A DNA stretch of 61,717 nucleotides, taken from an uncultured Clostridia bacterium (GTDB lineage: Bacteria; Bacillota; Clostridia; TANB77; CAG-508). Shown here piece by piece: positions 17,277 through 25,584 of the stretch. Each line of letters begins with the position of its first letter. Within the stretch, counting starts at the first letter, position 1. The DNA is taken from positions 1 through 61,717 of the forward strand of contig CAKPQL010000007.1 of NCBI GenBank assembly GCA_934178555.1, read 5' to 3'. The notes under the pieces are model-generated. The model did not search any database. It was not told where the DNA came from and was given only the letters and a program-made list of their open reading frames with translations. The position numbers were made by a program, and so were the translations under genes.

Positions 17277-17875
17277 TGGTGGTGCACTATTCTAGTTGTA
17301 CTGTCTATTATGAGGGTGGGGCTAAAAATCCACTAAAAGGCATATCGTTGAAGTTTCTTGTTTGTGCGCGTTACGCCCAGTAATGTGTGTGTTCAGGGAG
17401 TAAGGATTTAGGGAAATATGTAATGGCATACATATCAACACCCTATTTTCGCGGAGGCTTGAATAGATTCTGTTTTCAAGTATAACCTATATAAAGTGCC
17501 AAGACACAATATATAGTGTAGCCTGTCTCGAGTGATAATTTTGGGATTAATTCTAAGAGTTACAATAGTTTATGGCCATACTATTTTAACTTGTGATTAT
17601 GAAATAATTATTGCAAAAAAGACTAATAATAGGTAGCAGTACATTAAGGAAAACTTCTAGAGTGTTTGTTTCAATCAATAAACAATGAAATTTAGGGATT
17701 AAGGTACGGATTTAAGTGGTAATCTGGTAATCTTTTAATAAAAAAGGTTATTTTCTTTAAATGGAAACGGCTAAATAGTAATATTTAGTAGAAAATAGAG
17801 AAATTCGACTAGACCTATACCGTAAAATTTACTTAAATTTCAACCACCTATTTATTTTAATAGTAGGTGAAATTT
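17277..17875 (+). ncRNA. ole: OLE RNA (large structured noncoding RNA)
   Basis: About 600 bp have no convincing ORF, carry many short GC-rich segments in an AT-rich region, and end in a hairpin (CACCTA/TAGGTG) just before oapA. OLE RNAs are about 600 nt and typically lie directly upstream of the gene for their membrane partner OapA, which is what is seen here. They occur in extremophilic and anaerobic Firmicutes and form membrane-bound ribonucleoprotein complexes linked to stress tolerance. The assignment rests on size, position and the partner gene; I could not align the sequence to the family. Confidence 0.75.
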
Positions 17876-17879
17876 ATAC

Positions 17880-18407
17880 ATGAAGGATAAGCAAAATTCA
17901 AAATATAAATGGTTAATAACAGTATTTATATCTACATTTATTTTATCATTATTTTTTAATTATATTTCTACTGGAGCAATCTCAAACCTTGATATAATTC
18001 CAGCAGTTTTTGTTCTTATATTTGTAATTGCGCTGGGAATTTTATTTGATATAATAGGAGTTGCTGTTACTGTTGCAGATGAAAGCGAGTTTCATGCAAT
18101 GGCATCAAAAAAAATAAAGGGTTCTAAATGTGCAATAAAATTAATAAGAAACTCTGCAAAAGTCGCTAATATATGTGCAGACGTTATAGGTGATATTGCA
18201 GGAGTTTTAAGTGGTGCTATAAGCGCTTTAATTGCACTAAAAATCACAAATAAATATGATTTAGGATTTAATATTCAATTTTTATTAAGTGCTTTAGTTG
18301 CATCTATTACTGTAGGTGGTAAAGCAATAGGAAAAGGAATTGCTCAAAACCATACAACAAAAATTGTATCAGCAGTTAGTAAAATATTAAGTATATTCAA
18401 AAAATAA
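17880..18407 (+). CDS. oapA: OLE-associated membrane protein OapA
   Basis: The 175-aa protein has about four hydrophobic segments (residues 12-30, 40-65, 105-125, 132-150). The central amphipathic region FHAMASKKIKGSKCA leads into ANICADVIGDIAG, containing the D-x3-D motif reported as critical in OapA. OapA binds OLE RNA and anchors it to the membrane. ATG 17880 follows TAGGTG, which lies inside the 3' hairpin of the RNA, so RNA folding and oapA translation could interact. Confidence 0.82.
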   Translation: MKDKQNSKYKWLITVFISTFILSLFFNYISTGAISNLDIIPAVFVLIFVIALGILFDIIGVAVTVADESEFHAMASKKIKGSKCAIKLIRNSAKVANICADVIGDIAGVLSGAISALIALKITNKYDLGFNIQFLLSALVASITVGGKAIGKGIAQNHTTKIVSAVSKILSIFKK

Positions 18408-18414
18408 AATATAT

Positions 18415-18452
18415 TAAAAAAGCATAAATTAATATGTGCTTTTTTATTTTTT
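18415..18452 (+). terminator. Terminator after oapA
   Basis: AAAAAAGCA pairs with TGCTTTTTT and is followed by further T runs. Confidence 0.8.
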
Positions 18453-18511
18453 TACTAGAAAATAAAACACATTTACTTTAATTCATACAAATATATAGTT
18501 ACTTTTTAATA

Positions 18512-18599
18512 ATACGAACATTTTTTCTAAAAAAACTATTGACAAGAATGAATGTTCGTATTATAATGCTTTTATAAACAGAAAATATGTTCGTATGGA
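18512..18599 (+). promoter_or_regulatory. SOS-regulated promoter with LexA boxes
   Basis: TTGACA (18539-18544), a 17-bp spacer and TATAAT (18562-18567). Within the spacer is AGAATGAATGTTCG (18545-18558), and downstream AGAAAATATGTTCG (18580-18593); each matches 12 of 14 positions of the Gram-positive LexA box CGAACRNRYGTTYG. A weaker half-site with CGAAC lies at 18512-18523. Confidence 0.7.
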
Positions 18600-18608
18600 G
18601 GTATTGTT

Positions 18609-18902
18609 ATGAGAATAATTAATAGAAAAAAATTTATAAGAGGATTATTAATACTAATTGGATTAATATCTTTACTAGTTTGCAAATCAACATTTTCTTT
18701 TAGCACACCAAATTATAAAAAAGTATATGTAACTAATAACGAAACTTTGTGGGAAATTGCTCAAGATGAAGCAATAAATAATAATTACTATAGAGGAAAA
18801 GATATAAGAGCAATTGTTGATAGTATAAAAAATATTAATAATTTAAAAGAATCCACTTTATATGAAGGACAAGAATTATTAATTGCTATACAAAATAATT
18901 AA
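18609..18902 (+). CDS. yneA: YneA-like SOS cell-division suppressor with LysM domain
   Basis: The 97-aa protein has an N-terminal membrane anchor (residues 10-30) followed by a LysM-like domain (VTNNETLWEIAQDEA ... LYEGQELLIAI). That is the architecture of YneA, which halts septation during DNA damage in Bacilli. The upstream LexA boxes support the same regulation. lexA, usually divergent from yneA, is not nearby. ATG 18609 follows GGAGGT. Confidence 0.75.
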   Translation: MRIINRKKFIRGLLILIGLISLLVCKSTFSFSTPNYKKVYVTNNETLWEIAQDEAINNNYYRGKDIRAIVDSIKNINNLKESTLYEGQELLIAIQNN

Positions 18903-18935
18903 AAAGGGTCGACACATACAAATAATCGACCCCAC
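18903..18935. terminator. Bidirectional terminator between yneA and the Xer gene
   Basis: GGGTCGA (18906-18912) pairs with TCGACCC (18926-18932), with an A run on one side giving U-rich tails for the minus strand. Confidence 0.75.
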
Positions 18936-18938
18936 CAA

Positions 18939-19916
18939 TTATATATCTGCTAATGGATTACTTTCTACTGCTGCTCTTACTTGACTATTATCAACATGAG
19001 TATATATTTCAGTTGTAGAAATACTTTCATGTCCCAGTAATTCTTGCAACGCTCTTATATCTACATTTCCATATTGATACATTAACGTTGCTGCAGTATG
19101 TCTTAATTTATGTACAGAATACTTATTTATATCCAATCCTGTCTTTTGCAATTCTCTTTTTACAACATATTGAACAGTTCTTCTACTAATTCTTTCACGT
19201 CTTTCACTTAAAAATAAAGCATCACGCGAATCACTTTTAACAGCATCTCTTGGTCGTATTTTAATATAATCTTCAATTGCTTTTACACAAGCTTTATTTA
19301 AGTAAATAGTACGTTCTTTATTGCCTTTTCCTATAACATTAAGTTTATTATCACTAAAATTTATATCAGATATATTTATATTTACCAATTCAGCTAAACG
19401 AATCCCACAATTTAAGAATATAGTAATTATAGCATAATCTCTTTCATTATTTCTATTATCTTCCTCATGAACAGTATTAAGTAAATCTTTACTTTCATCT
19501 AAAGAAAGATATTTGGGTATACGTTTGTCTAATTTAGGGGATTCCAAATTTTGAGCTGGATTTATTTCTAACTGATTTGTTTTTACCGTTAAATAATTAA
19601 AAAACGTTTTTAAGCAAGCCACTTTTCTAGCTCTAGTTGCAGGCTTAGCATTGTGATAGTCTTTTAAATATGCTAAATATGAATGTAAATCATTTAACTT
19701 TAATTTCTTTATATCTTCAATTGTAATATCCGTAATAGTTATGGATTTAAAATCTGTTTCAGCAGTAATACCTAAGTGATGTTTAACAAACTTTAAAAAA
19801 TTTACTAAGTCATAGTTATATTCCTTTATTGTATTAGGAGATTTATTTAAAATAACACTAGAATAGTCTAAAAATGCATTTAAAAAATCTGGGTTTTTAC
19901 TTTTATCAATCATCAT
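18939..19916 (-). CDS. xerC: Tyrosine recombinase, XerC/XerD type
   Basis: It probably resolves chromosome dimers. There is an N-terminal SAM-like core-binding domain (residues 1-110) and a C-terminal catalytic domain with Arg in NCGIRLAELV, Lys in GKGNKERT, HKLRHTAATLM, and LLGHESISTTEIYTHV carrying the His and the nucleophilic Tyr. 325 aa; ATG 19916 sits six bases after AGGAGG. It might serve an integrated element, but no neighbouring element genes are seen. Confidence 0.88.
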   Translation of the reverse strand: MMIDKSKNPDFLNAFLDYSSVILNKSPNTIKEYNYDLVNFLKFVKHHLGITAETDFKSITITDITIEDIKKLKLNDLHSYLAYLKDYHNAKPATRARKVACLKTFFNYLTVKTNQLEINPAQNLESPKLDKRIPKYLSLDESKDLLNTVHEEDNRNNERDYAIITIFLNCGIRLAELVNINISDINFSDNKLNVIGKGNKERTIYLNKACVKAIEDYIKIRPRDAVKSDSRDALFLSERRERISRRTVQYVVKRELQKTGLDINKYSVHKLRHTAATLMYQYGNVDIRALQELLGHESISTTEIYTHVDNSQVRAAVESNPLADI

Positions 19917-19995
19917 TATTAACCTCCTTAAAATTTTGTTCGTGAATTTATATTATGTATTATATACTAATTTCTAATTTTTTCAATACAATTCA

Positions 19996-20065
19996 AATGC
20001 AAATATATAAAGTTTAATATTATTAACTTGAATGCAAATATATAAAGTTTAATATTATTAACTTG
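19996..20065. repeat. Perfect 35-bp tandem repeat, two copies plus a partial third
   Basis: The unit begins AATGCAAATA and ends TTAACTTG; copies occupy 19996-20030 and 20031-20065, and the next bases begin a third copy that diverges. It lies between divergent genes, upstream of the DUF6512 gene. Confidence 0.9.
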
Positions 20066-20098
20066 AATGCATATAAATAAATTGTGGAGGGAATTAAT

Positions 20099-20629
20099 AT
20101 GGAAAATAAAAGCAAAATTGTAAAATTTCAGATTTTTAGTGTCATTTTTGTTATTGTTTTAGGAACGTTATTACATTTTACTTATGAATGGTCAAATAAA
20201 AATGTAATAGTAGGAGCATTTTCTGCTGTTAATGAAAGCACATGGGAGCATTTAAAATTAATATTTTTTCCTATGCTAATAACAACAATTTTAGGACATT
20301 TCTACCTAAAAAATAATAATAATTTACTATGTGCAAAACTAATAGGAATTTTAACATCTCTTTTATTCATTGTTATTTTTTTCTATACATATACATCAAT
20401 ATTAGGAACCAATTTTTCTATTTTAGATATAGGTAGTTTCTTTGTATCTGTTATATTAGGAGAATATATAGCTTATAAAATTTTAATATCTAAATATATA
20501 TGTAAAACTAAATTAGCAATAATTGTACTAATAATATTAACAATCTTATTTATATTGTTTACATATGTAACACCTAACATATTTTTGTTTCAAGACCCTA
20601 TTACCAATAGATATGGAATAATATATTAA
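20099..20629 (+). CDS. DUF6512-like integral membrane protein
   Basis: The approximately 176-aa protein has about five hydrophobic segments. LLHFTYEW and FSAVNESTWEHLKLIFFPM are the conserved opening of DUF6512-type membrane proteins found in many Clostridia; the function is not known. I use ATG 20099, six bases after GGAGGG, not the earlier GTG. It follows the 35-bp tandem repeats. Confidence 0.75.
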   Translation: MENKSKIVKFQIFSVIFVIVLGTLLHFTYEWSNKNVIVGAFSAVNESTWEHLKLIFFPMLITTILGHFYLKNNNNLLCAKLIGILTSLLFIVIFFYTYTSILGTNFSILDIGSFFVSVILGEYIAYKILISKYICKTKLAIIVLIILTILFILFTYVTPNIFLFQDPITNRYGIIY

Positions 20630-20657
20630 AAATATTAGAATAAATATATAAAAATAA

Positions 20658-20686
20658 TTGACGATATAACACCTCTATGATAAAAT
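20658..20686 (+). promoter_or_regulatory. Promoter of the acetyltransferase gene
   Basis: TTGACG (20658-20663), a 17-bp spacer and TAAAAT (20681-20686). It overlaps the upstream in-frame ATG, which argues that translation starts at 20736. Confidence 0.65.
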
Positions 20687-20735
20687 GATAGGATATATTA
20701 ATAAAAATGTAAAATCTGTCATAAGGAGGGAAAAC

Positions 20736-21275
20736 ATGAAAGATTTTGAAACAAAAAATTTATTAATTAGAAAATTTAAAATGGAAGATGTAGAAGATGT
20801 TTACAAAAATTTAGCAACAGAAAAAGAATTAGCAGACTGTTATGGATATACTATGCATAATTCTATACATGAAACAGAAGTAATGGTTGCTTCTTTAATA
20901 AAAGAGTATGAAATGAATGAGTTAATATGGGGAATCGAAGATAAAGAAAACTCTGAATTAATTGGTTTTATTAATGCTTCTGAAAGATCTGATCTAAATA
21001 AAGTATGTAAATTTAAATTTGGAATAGCTTTAAATAAAGTATCATCAGGATATATGGAAGAGGCATTAAAAGTTATAATTGACTATTTGCTTAATGAGAA
21101 AGACTTTAATGTTCTTATATCTGAATTTTATGATGGATATGAAAAATTAACACAAATAAAATCTAGTATTTTAGAAAACGCAGGAATGTCAAAAGAAGCT
21201 GTTTTACATAAAAGAAAAATAAACATTAAAACAGGTATTGCAGAAAATAAAATTATATATTCAATATTTAAATAA
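20736..21275 (+). CDS. GNAT-family N-acetyltransferase, RimJ/RimL-like
   Basis: The N-terminus KDFETKNLLIRKFKMEDVEDVYK is the usual opening of RimJ/RimL-type acetyltransferases, followed by WGIEDKENSELIGFI, the strand preceding the acetyl-CoA site. The acetyl-CoA loop (normally Q/RxxGxG/A) is not clear; GIALNKVSSGYMEEAL occupies that region, so the activity may be altered. The start at ATG 20736 is set by AAGGAGGG and the promoter. The substrate is unknown. Confidence 0.75.
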   Translation: MKDFETKNLLIRKFKMEDVEDVYKNLATEKELADCYGYTMHNSIHETEVMVASLIKEYEMNELIWGIEDKENSELIGFINASERSDLNKVCKFKFGIALNKVSSGYMEEALKVIIDYLLNEKDFNVLISEFYDGYEKLTQIKSSILENAGMSKEAVLHKRKINIKTGIAENKIIYSIFK

Positions 21276-21373
21276 GAAACTATTTTTAACTAATTATAAA
21301 ATATAAAAAGATATATCATAAACATGATATTGTTATATAATTCTATCAAAAAATAGTAAGTTATTTATATAAA

Positions 21374-21412
21374 AGAAAAACCAAGAAAAATTAAAATTCT
21401 TGGTTTTTCTTT
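21374..21412 (+). terminator. Terminator after the acetyltransferase gene
   Basis: AAAACCAAGAA pairs with TTCTTGGTTTTT, followed by a T-rich tail. Confidence 0.8.
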
Positions 21413-21447
21413 GCAAATAGCATTTCAAAATTACCTCATAATAAGCA

Positions 21448-21490
21448 ATAAAGAGCCTACATTTTTCATAGGCTCTTTATATTTTGTTTT
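21448..21490. terminator. Second strong hairpin
   Basis: AAAGAGCCTA (21450-21459) pairs with TAGGCTCTTT (21469-21478), followed by ATATTTTG. It may be a backup terminator or the end of an untranslated RNA. Confidence 0.55.
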
Positions 21491-21499
21491 TTAGATTTA

Positions 21500-22255
21500 T
21501 TGTAAATTAACAAAAATGATAAGTAGGGAATAGGGGGAATAAGTTATTTTTAGAAAAATATAAAAATAGAAATTTAAAATATTAAAAATAAATATATAAA
21601 AAAGTTATACTATTAAAATATAAAATAGAAATTTTAAAAAAGTAAAAAAATAAAATTTAAAAATTTAATAATTAAGATTTAAACAATTAAAATTTAAAAT
21701 TTTATGTAAAATTAATTTTTTATATAAATTTTAATAAACGAACATTTGTTAAAAAAATTGTAAATAATTTTTGAATTATAATTTTATAAATATTTATAAA
21801 TATTATATAATTTTAAATTGCAAATTCATACTATAATTTTATATCTATAACATACTAAAATCAATTTTAAGGCATTTTTATGTTTAAGCAAACAAGTTAT
21901 ATGTTTATGATTAAATATGTGAATTTATAAATCTGGTATTTATTATATAATTTTAAGTAGAAATGCTAGTTTTTAGGCATTTATTAAAAATACTCAAAAA
22001 ATGCTAAAAAATCGACGCACGAGAATCGATTCTAAGGCATTTTTTAAAATTAGGCATATAGTTTGTTGTCTAAAAAATTAGACAAAATACTGAAATATAA
22101 GGATTTACAAATTTATAAAAAAAATAATCTGAAATTATATAAATTTTTTTATGAATTATAAGGTTACAATAATAAAAAAATCTAACAAAAAAAATAACCA
22201 AGTCCCAGAATCAATTTTAAGAGTTTTTTACAAGAAAGTAATATAGTTTGTTGAT
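21500..22255. repeat. AT-rich gene-free region with diverged repeats
   Basis: No credible ORF is present. A motif of the form AATC-ATT-TAAGGCATTTTT occurs at 21858, 22023 and 22209 with increasing divergence, and ATAGTTTGTTG follows two of the copies (22058-22068, 22243-22253). Spacing is about 165-185 bp. I see no tRNA or known RNA. Confidence 0.5.
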
Positions 22256-22292
22256 AGAAATAATGGCTAAAATAAGAGTAATAACAAGGAGT

Positions 22293-22429
22293 AGCAAGAT
22301 TTTACGGGTAGGACTATATAAGTATGGATTTATATTTTATTCCTACCTCTGTTTGCACAAAACTTTTATTTTGTGCAATGTTACATTCGTAAATATAAAG
22401 CAATGTAATCCTATCGTCTCTCTCTTGCT
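22293..22429 (+). ncRNA. Four-helix RNA-like structure
   Basis: AGCAAGA (22293-22299) pairs with TCTTGCT (22423-22429) and closes a junction with three hairpins: GGTAGGA/TCCTACC (22307-22347), TTGCACAAAA/TTTTGTGCAA (22353-22378) and TTACATT/AATGTAA (22381-22408). A closing stem plus three arms looks like a riboswitch or a small RNA. A 62-codon ORF overlaps it but lacks a ribosome binding site. Confidence 0.4.
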
Positions 22430-22499
22430 TATATGAATGTTAATTGTAATAATTCGAATTTGAAATTCGATATACTAATTATATAATTTTTTATATTAC

Positions 22500-22528
22500 T
22501 TGTTCTTTTTTTACCCAAACCATAATAT
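22500..22528 (+). promoter_or_regulatory. Promoter of the 19-aa peptide gene
   Basis: TTGTTC (22500-22505), a 17-bp spacer and TAATAT (22523-22528), about 45 bp before the start codon. Confidence 0.5.
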
Positions 22529-22571
22529 AATTATTAAAGAGGCTTTTCATGTTTTCTTAAGGAGGATTTTT

Positions 22572-22631
22572 ATGGCTTGGATAATTTTTGTTATTTTCAG
22601 TATCATTCGTTGTATTAAAGATGATTATTAA
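22572..22631 (+). CDS. 19-aa hydrophobic peptide, possible type I toxin-like or regulatory peptide
   Basis: ATG 22572 follows a strong AAGGAGGA site. The peptide is a single hydrophobic helix (MAWIIFVIFSII) with a charged tail (RCIKDDY), the layout of small membrane-active peptides such as type I toxins. A clean promoter and terminator bound it, so it is a complete transcription unit. No antisense RNA gene is proven, although a structured RNA candidate lies about 140 bp upstream. Confidence 0.55.
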   Translation: MAWIIFVIFSIIRCIKDDY

Positions 22632-22638
22632 AATCCTC

Positions 22639-22676
22639 AAACCCTGCTATTCTTTTAGTAGGGTTTCTTTTTTATT
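22639..22676 (+). terminator. Terminator of the small peptide gene
   Basis: AAACCCTGCTA pairs with TAGTAGGGTTT and is followed by a T run. Confidence 0.8.
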
Positions 22677-22702
22677 TATTCATATTAGTTTTCTTTATTT
22701 CT

Positions 22703-22788
22703 AAAAATAGAAGAAATCCTACTATTTGCCATATTATTACCGTTTGGATCTTTGAATCCACTATTGTAGAATTTCTTCTATTTTTTTT
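22703..22788. terminator. Long 20-bp stem with a 43-nt loop downstream of rho
   Basis: AAAAATAGAAGAAATCCTAC (22703-22722) pairs with the segment 22766-22785 with one mismatch; T8 follows on the plus strand. It lies between the convergent peptide gene and rho. Confidence 0.6.
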
Positions 22789-22828
22789 GAGCTTGTGATA
22801 ACTTTATATTTTTTAATAACCTCTCGTT

Positions 22829-24151
22829 TTATTTTGAATTTCTAAATAAATAATCTATTTTATCTAAAAATTCATCATTATTTTTAGTCCTTATAATTTG
22901 ACTAATCAATTGTTCTGTCATTTCAGCAGAATTCATATTTGCCATAGAACGTCTTAATTGGTAAACAACTTTTTGTTCTTTTTCTGTTAATAGTAATTCT
23001 TCTCTTCTTGTACCTGATTTATTTATATCTATTGCTGGGAAAATACGCTTTTCAGATAATTTTCTGTCTAAATGAACTTCCATATTACCTGTTCCCTTGA
23101 ACTCTTCGAATATAACATCATCCATTTTACTGCCAGTTTCTACTAGTGCAGTAGCAAGTATAGTTAAACTTCCCGCATCTTCTGTATTTCTGGCAGCACC
23201 AAAGAAGCGTTTTGGTTTATGTAACGCACTAGGATCTAATCCACCAGATAATGTTCTTCCAGATGTTGGTATTACTAAGTTGTAAGCTCTTGCTAATCTT
23301 GTTATACTATCCAATAATATTACAACGTCTTTCTTTTGCTCTGTTAATCTTTTGGCTCTTCCTAATACCATTTCCGCAACTTTAACATGATGTTCTGGTT
23401 GCTCATCAAATGTTGAATATATAACATCTCCAGTTATTGAACGTTTCATATCAGTTACTTCTTCTGGTCTTTCGTCTATTAGCAAAACAATAAGTTCTAC
23501 TTCTGGATTATTTTTAGTAATACTGTTGGCTATTTGTTTTAGGATTGTTGTTTTACCAGTTTTAGGTGGAGCAACAATCATTCCCCTTTGCCCTTTTCCT
23601 ATAGGAGATAATAAATCCATTAATCTCATTGTATATTCTGTAGAAGTTGTTTCTAATTTTAATCTTTCTGTTGGATATATAGGTGTTAAATCATCAAAAG
23701 GAACCCTTTTCATTGCATTTTCTGGGTGTTGTCCATTTACTTCTCCAACATATATTAGTGCTGGGAATTTTTCTCCTTCTTTTGGTGTTCTTTTTATACC
23801 TTTTAGTTTATCTCCAGTATCTAACCTAAATCTCCTAATTTGCACAGGTGAAACATATACATCTTTAGGTGTTGGCAAATAGTTATCGCCTCTTAAGAAT
23901 CCATATCCATCAGGCAAAACTTCTAAAATCCCCTCTACTACCTCGTCTCCCTCGCTTAACTTATATCCTTCCTGTGTAGTTTTTGTTTCTGGCTCCTCTA
24001 ATATTGGTTCAATTTTAGAGGCTTGTACATCGTTTTTTTTACTTGATAATAATTCTATTAATTCACTTTTTTTCAAAGTAGAAAAATTTTTAAGCCCCTT
24101 TTCTTTACATAATTCTTTTAACTCAGAAATGGTTAATTCTTCATAATTCAT
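22829..24151 (-). CDS. rho: Transcription termination factor Rho
   Basis: Rho is a hexameric RNA-dependent ATPase. The order is a SAP-like Rho N domain (residues 1-35), an RNA-binding cold-shock-like domain (around DGYGFLRG), Walker A APPKTGKTTILKQ, LLIDERPEEVTDM, and the Q/R loops near LSGGLDPSALHKPKRFFGAARN. 440 aa is typical. ATG 24151 follows a G-rich GGGGGG site. No in-frame CGG codons are present. Confidence 0.96.
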   Translation of the reverse strand: MNYEELTISELKELCKEKGLKNFSTLKKSELIELLSSKKNDVQASKIEPILEEPETKTTQEGYKLSEGDEVVEGILEVLPDGYGFLRGDNYLPTPKDVYVSPVQIRRFRLDTGDKLKGIKRTPKEGEKFPALIYVGEVNGQHPENAMKRVPFDDLTPIYPTERLKLETTSTEYTMRLMDLLSPIGKGQRGMIVAPPKTGKTTILKQIANSITKNNPEVELIVLLIDERPEEVTDMKRSITGDVIYSTFDEQPEHHVKVAEMVLGRAKRLTEQKKDVVILLDSITRLARAYNLVIPTSGRTLSGGLDPSALHKPKRFFGAARNTEDAGSLTILATALVETGSKMDDVIFEEFKGTGNMEVHLDRKLSEKRIFPAIDINKSGTRREELLLTEKEQKVVYQLRRSMANMNSAEMTEQLISQIIRTKNNDEFLDKIDYLFRNSK

Positions 24152-24310
24152 TATATTAGCCCCCCATAATATAATTTATTTTTATTTAATTAAAGTTTAT
24201 TAACATTTGGAAAATTTATTTAGAAATATAAGATATCATAATTTTTAAATAAAATAAGTTCTTAGAAAAAAATTAATATAAACCCTTAAAACAGATTTCG
24301 TTTTAAGGAT

Positions 24311-24595
24311 TTATTGGCCAATATCTATATATACTCTTTCGTTTGGTAAGTACATATCTAACTTTTCTCTTGCGATTTCTTGTATATATTCTGGTGAATT
24401 TATATTATTTTTTAATTCTGTTAATTCTTCTTGGTACTGTTTTTGCTCGTTTAATTGCATTGTATAATACTCTTTATTAGTTTTATATAAGTTAATTGTT
24501 TTTTGTTGATTTATAAAAATACATAATATATATATACTTATAATAATTGCTGTTAATAATTTAGCAATTTTTTTTAAATCGATTTTCTTTTTCAT
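24311..24595 (-). CDS. divIC: Septum formation initiator, DivIC/FtsB family
   Basis: The 94-aa bitopic membrane protein has a short basic cytoplasmic end, a TM helix at residues 13-31, an extracytoplasmic coiled coil (residues 35-65) and the family motif SPEYIQEIAREKLDMYLP. It acts in the divisome with FtsL and DivIB. It follows yabP and yabQ, the order seen in many Firmicutes. Confidence 0.85.
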   Translation of the reverse strand: MKKKIDLKKIAKLLTAIIISIYILCIFINQQKTINLYKTNKEYYTMQLNEQKQYQEELTELKNNINSPEYIQEIAREKLDMYLPNERVYIDIGQ

Positions 24596-24668
24596 ATGTA
24601 ATTAATCTCCATTATAGTAATAATTGACTATTCCTTACGGAAACTTATATTTTAATTATTCAACAAAA

Positions 24669-25164
24669 TTATGCAAAATCCTTCTTTAATTTAGATTTAT
24701 TTTTTCTTTTCTTCATTTTTATTATCTTTTTTAATTTATCTGTCAAATTTTTTAGTAGATTTTTAACAGGTTTTGTCATATATCCTATTATTTTTAGAAA
24801 TAGTTTTATTGGATATAAGATTATCTTTAAAACAATAGAAAAGATATGTTTTATAAAATTAATAATTGTTACTAAAACATTTATAACAACTTTACTAAAT
24901 ATTAACACATACACAGCAATTCCAATAAAAATACCTAATATAATATAAATTCTAATTTCACCATTATTAAACTTAAATATTGAAAACAATATTAATAATC
25001 CGAGTTAATATCCAAAACAAAACATCTTCTATTGATGTAACTAAATCTGAAGTTTTAAATGTTTTTCTGGATATTCTAAAAATATCAAATAATAAACCTA
25101 TCAAAAATCCAACTAAAATGAATATTGCAAAAGAGTATAATTGTTCTAATGGTTGAGATTGCAT
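24669..25164 (-). CDS. yabQ: Spore cortex biosynthesis protein YabQ, read with a +1 frameshift at CGG
   Basis: YabQ is a membrane protein needed for spore cortex formation. Zero frame from ATG 25164 gives GFLIGLLFDIFRISRK and DVLFWILT, then meets CGG (25002-25000). Read straight on, it stops nine codons later. Skipping C25002 and reading GGA yields GLLILFSIFKFNNGEIRIYIILG, with the conserved FNxGEIR segment and the remaining TM helices, then a basic tail. The joined length is 164 aa. The TTG at 24989 is not a plausible independent start because it has no ribosome binding site. Confidence 0.87.
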
Positions 25165-25180
25165 ATATATTCACCCTATC

Positions 25181-25477
25181 TTATTTAAATATTTTGCCAA
25201 AAATAGATGTACTCTTTTTATCATAATCCTTTTCAGAATATGCAAGACTAACTATATCACCCTCTACAATCACTTCTGAAGTATCTATGCTTAATTTATT
25301 TATTCTTAGATTTTCACCTTTTACATTTAATAACCCCAATTCTGTTTCTACTATAACAATTTGATCATCGAAACTTAAAACATCCAAGACTCCAGATATA
25401 CTTAATTTTCCTCTATTTTCTAATATAAGGTTTTGAACAGTTGTATTTGTAAATTGTTTTCTTTCATCTATATTCAT
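25181..25477 (-). CDS. yabP: Sporulation protein YabP
   Basis: The 98-aa protein has the YabP fold signature: LSISGVLDVLSFDDQIVIVET, LNVKGENLRINKLSID and VEGDIVSLAY. It is required with YabQ for the spore cortex and lies 17 bp upstream of yabQ. ATG 25477 follows AAGGAGGAG. It has no CGG and is intact. Confidence 0.88.
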   Translation of the reverse strand: MNIDERKQFTNTTVQNLILENRGKLSISGVLDVLSFDDQIVIVETELGLLNVKGENLRINKLSIDTSEVIVEGDIVSLAYSEKDYDKKSTSIFGKIFK

Positions 25478-25584
25478 ATGTGCACTCCTCCTTGTAAAGT
25501 GTATAGAATATATATATTCAGACCTTGTCTATTTTAGAACAAAATTTATAGGTAATTAAAATATAAAGTTCATATTCTCTTGTA

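Noticed and set aside
22248..22436. 62-codon plus-strand ORF
   Set aside because: It has no ribosome binding site and coincides with paired RNA helices, which better explain the sequence.
24973..24989. TTG 24989 as an independent start for the C-terminal half of YabQ
   Set aside because: There is no ribosome binding site, and the fused reading gives a complete family protein.
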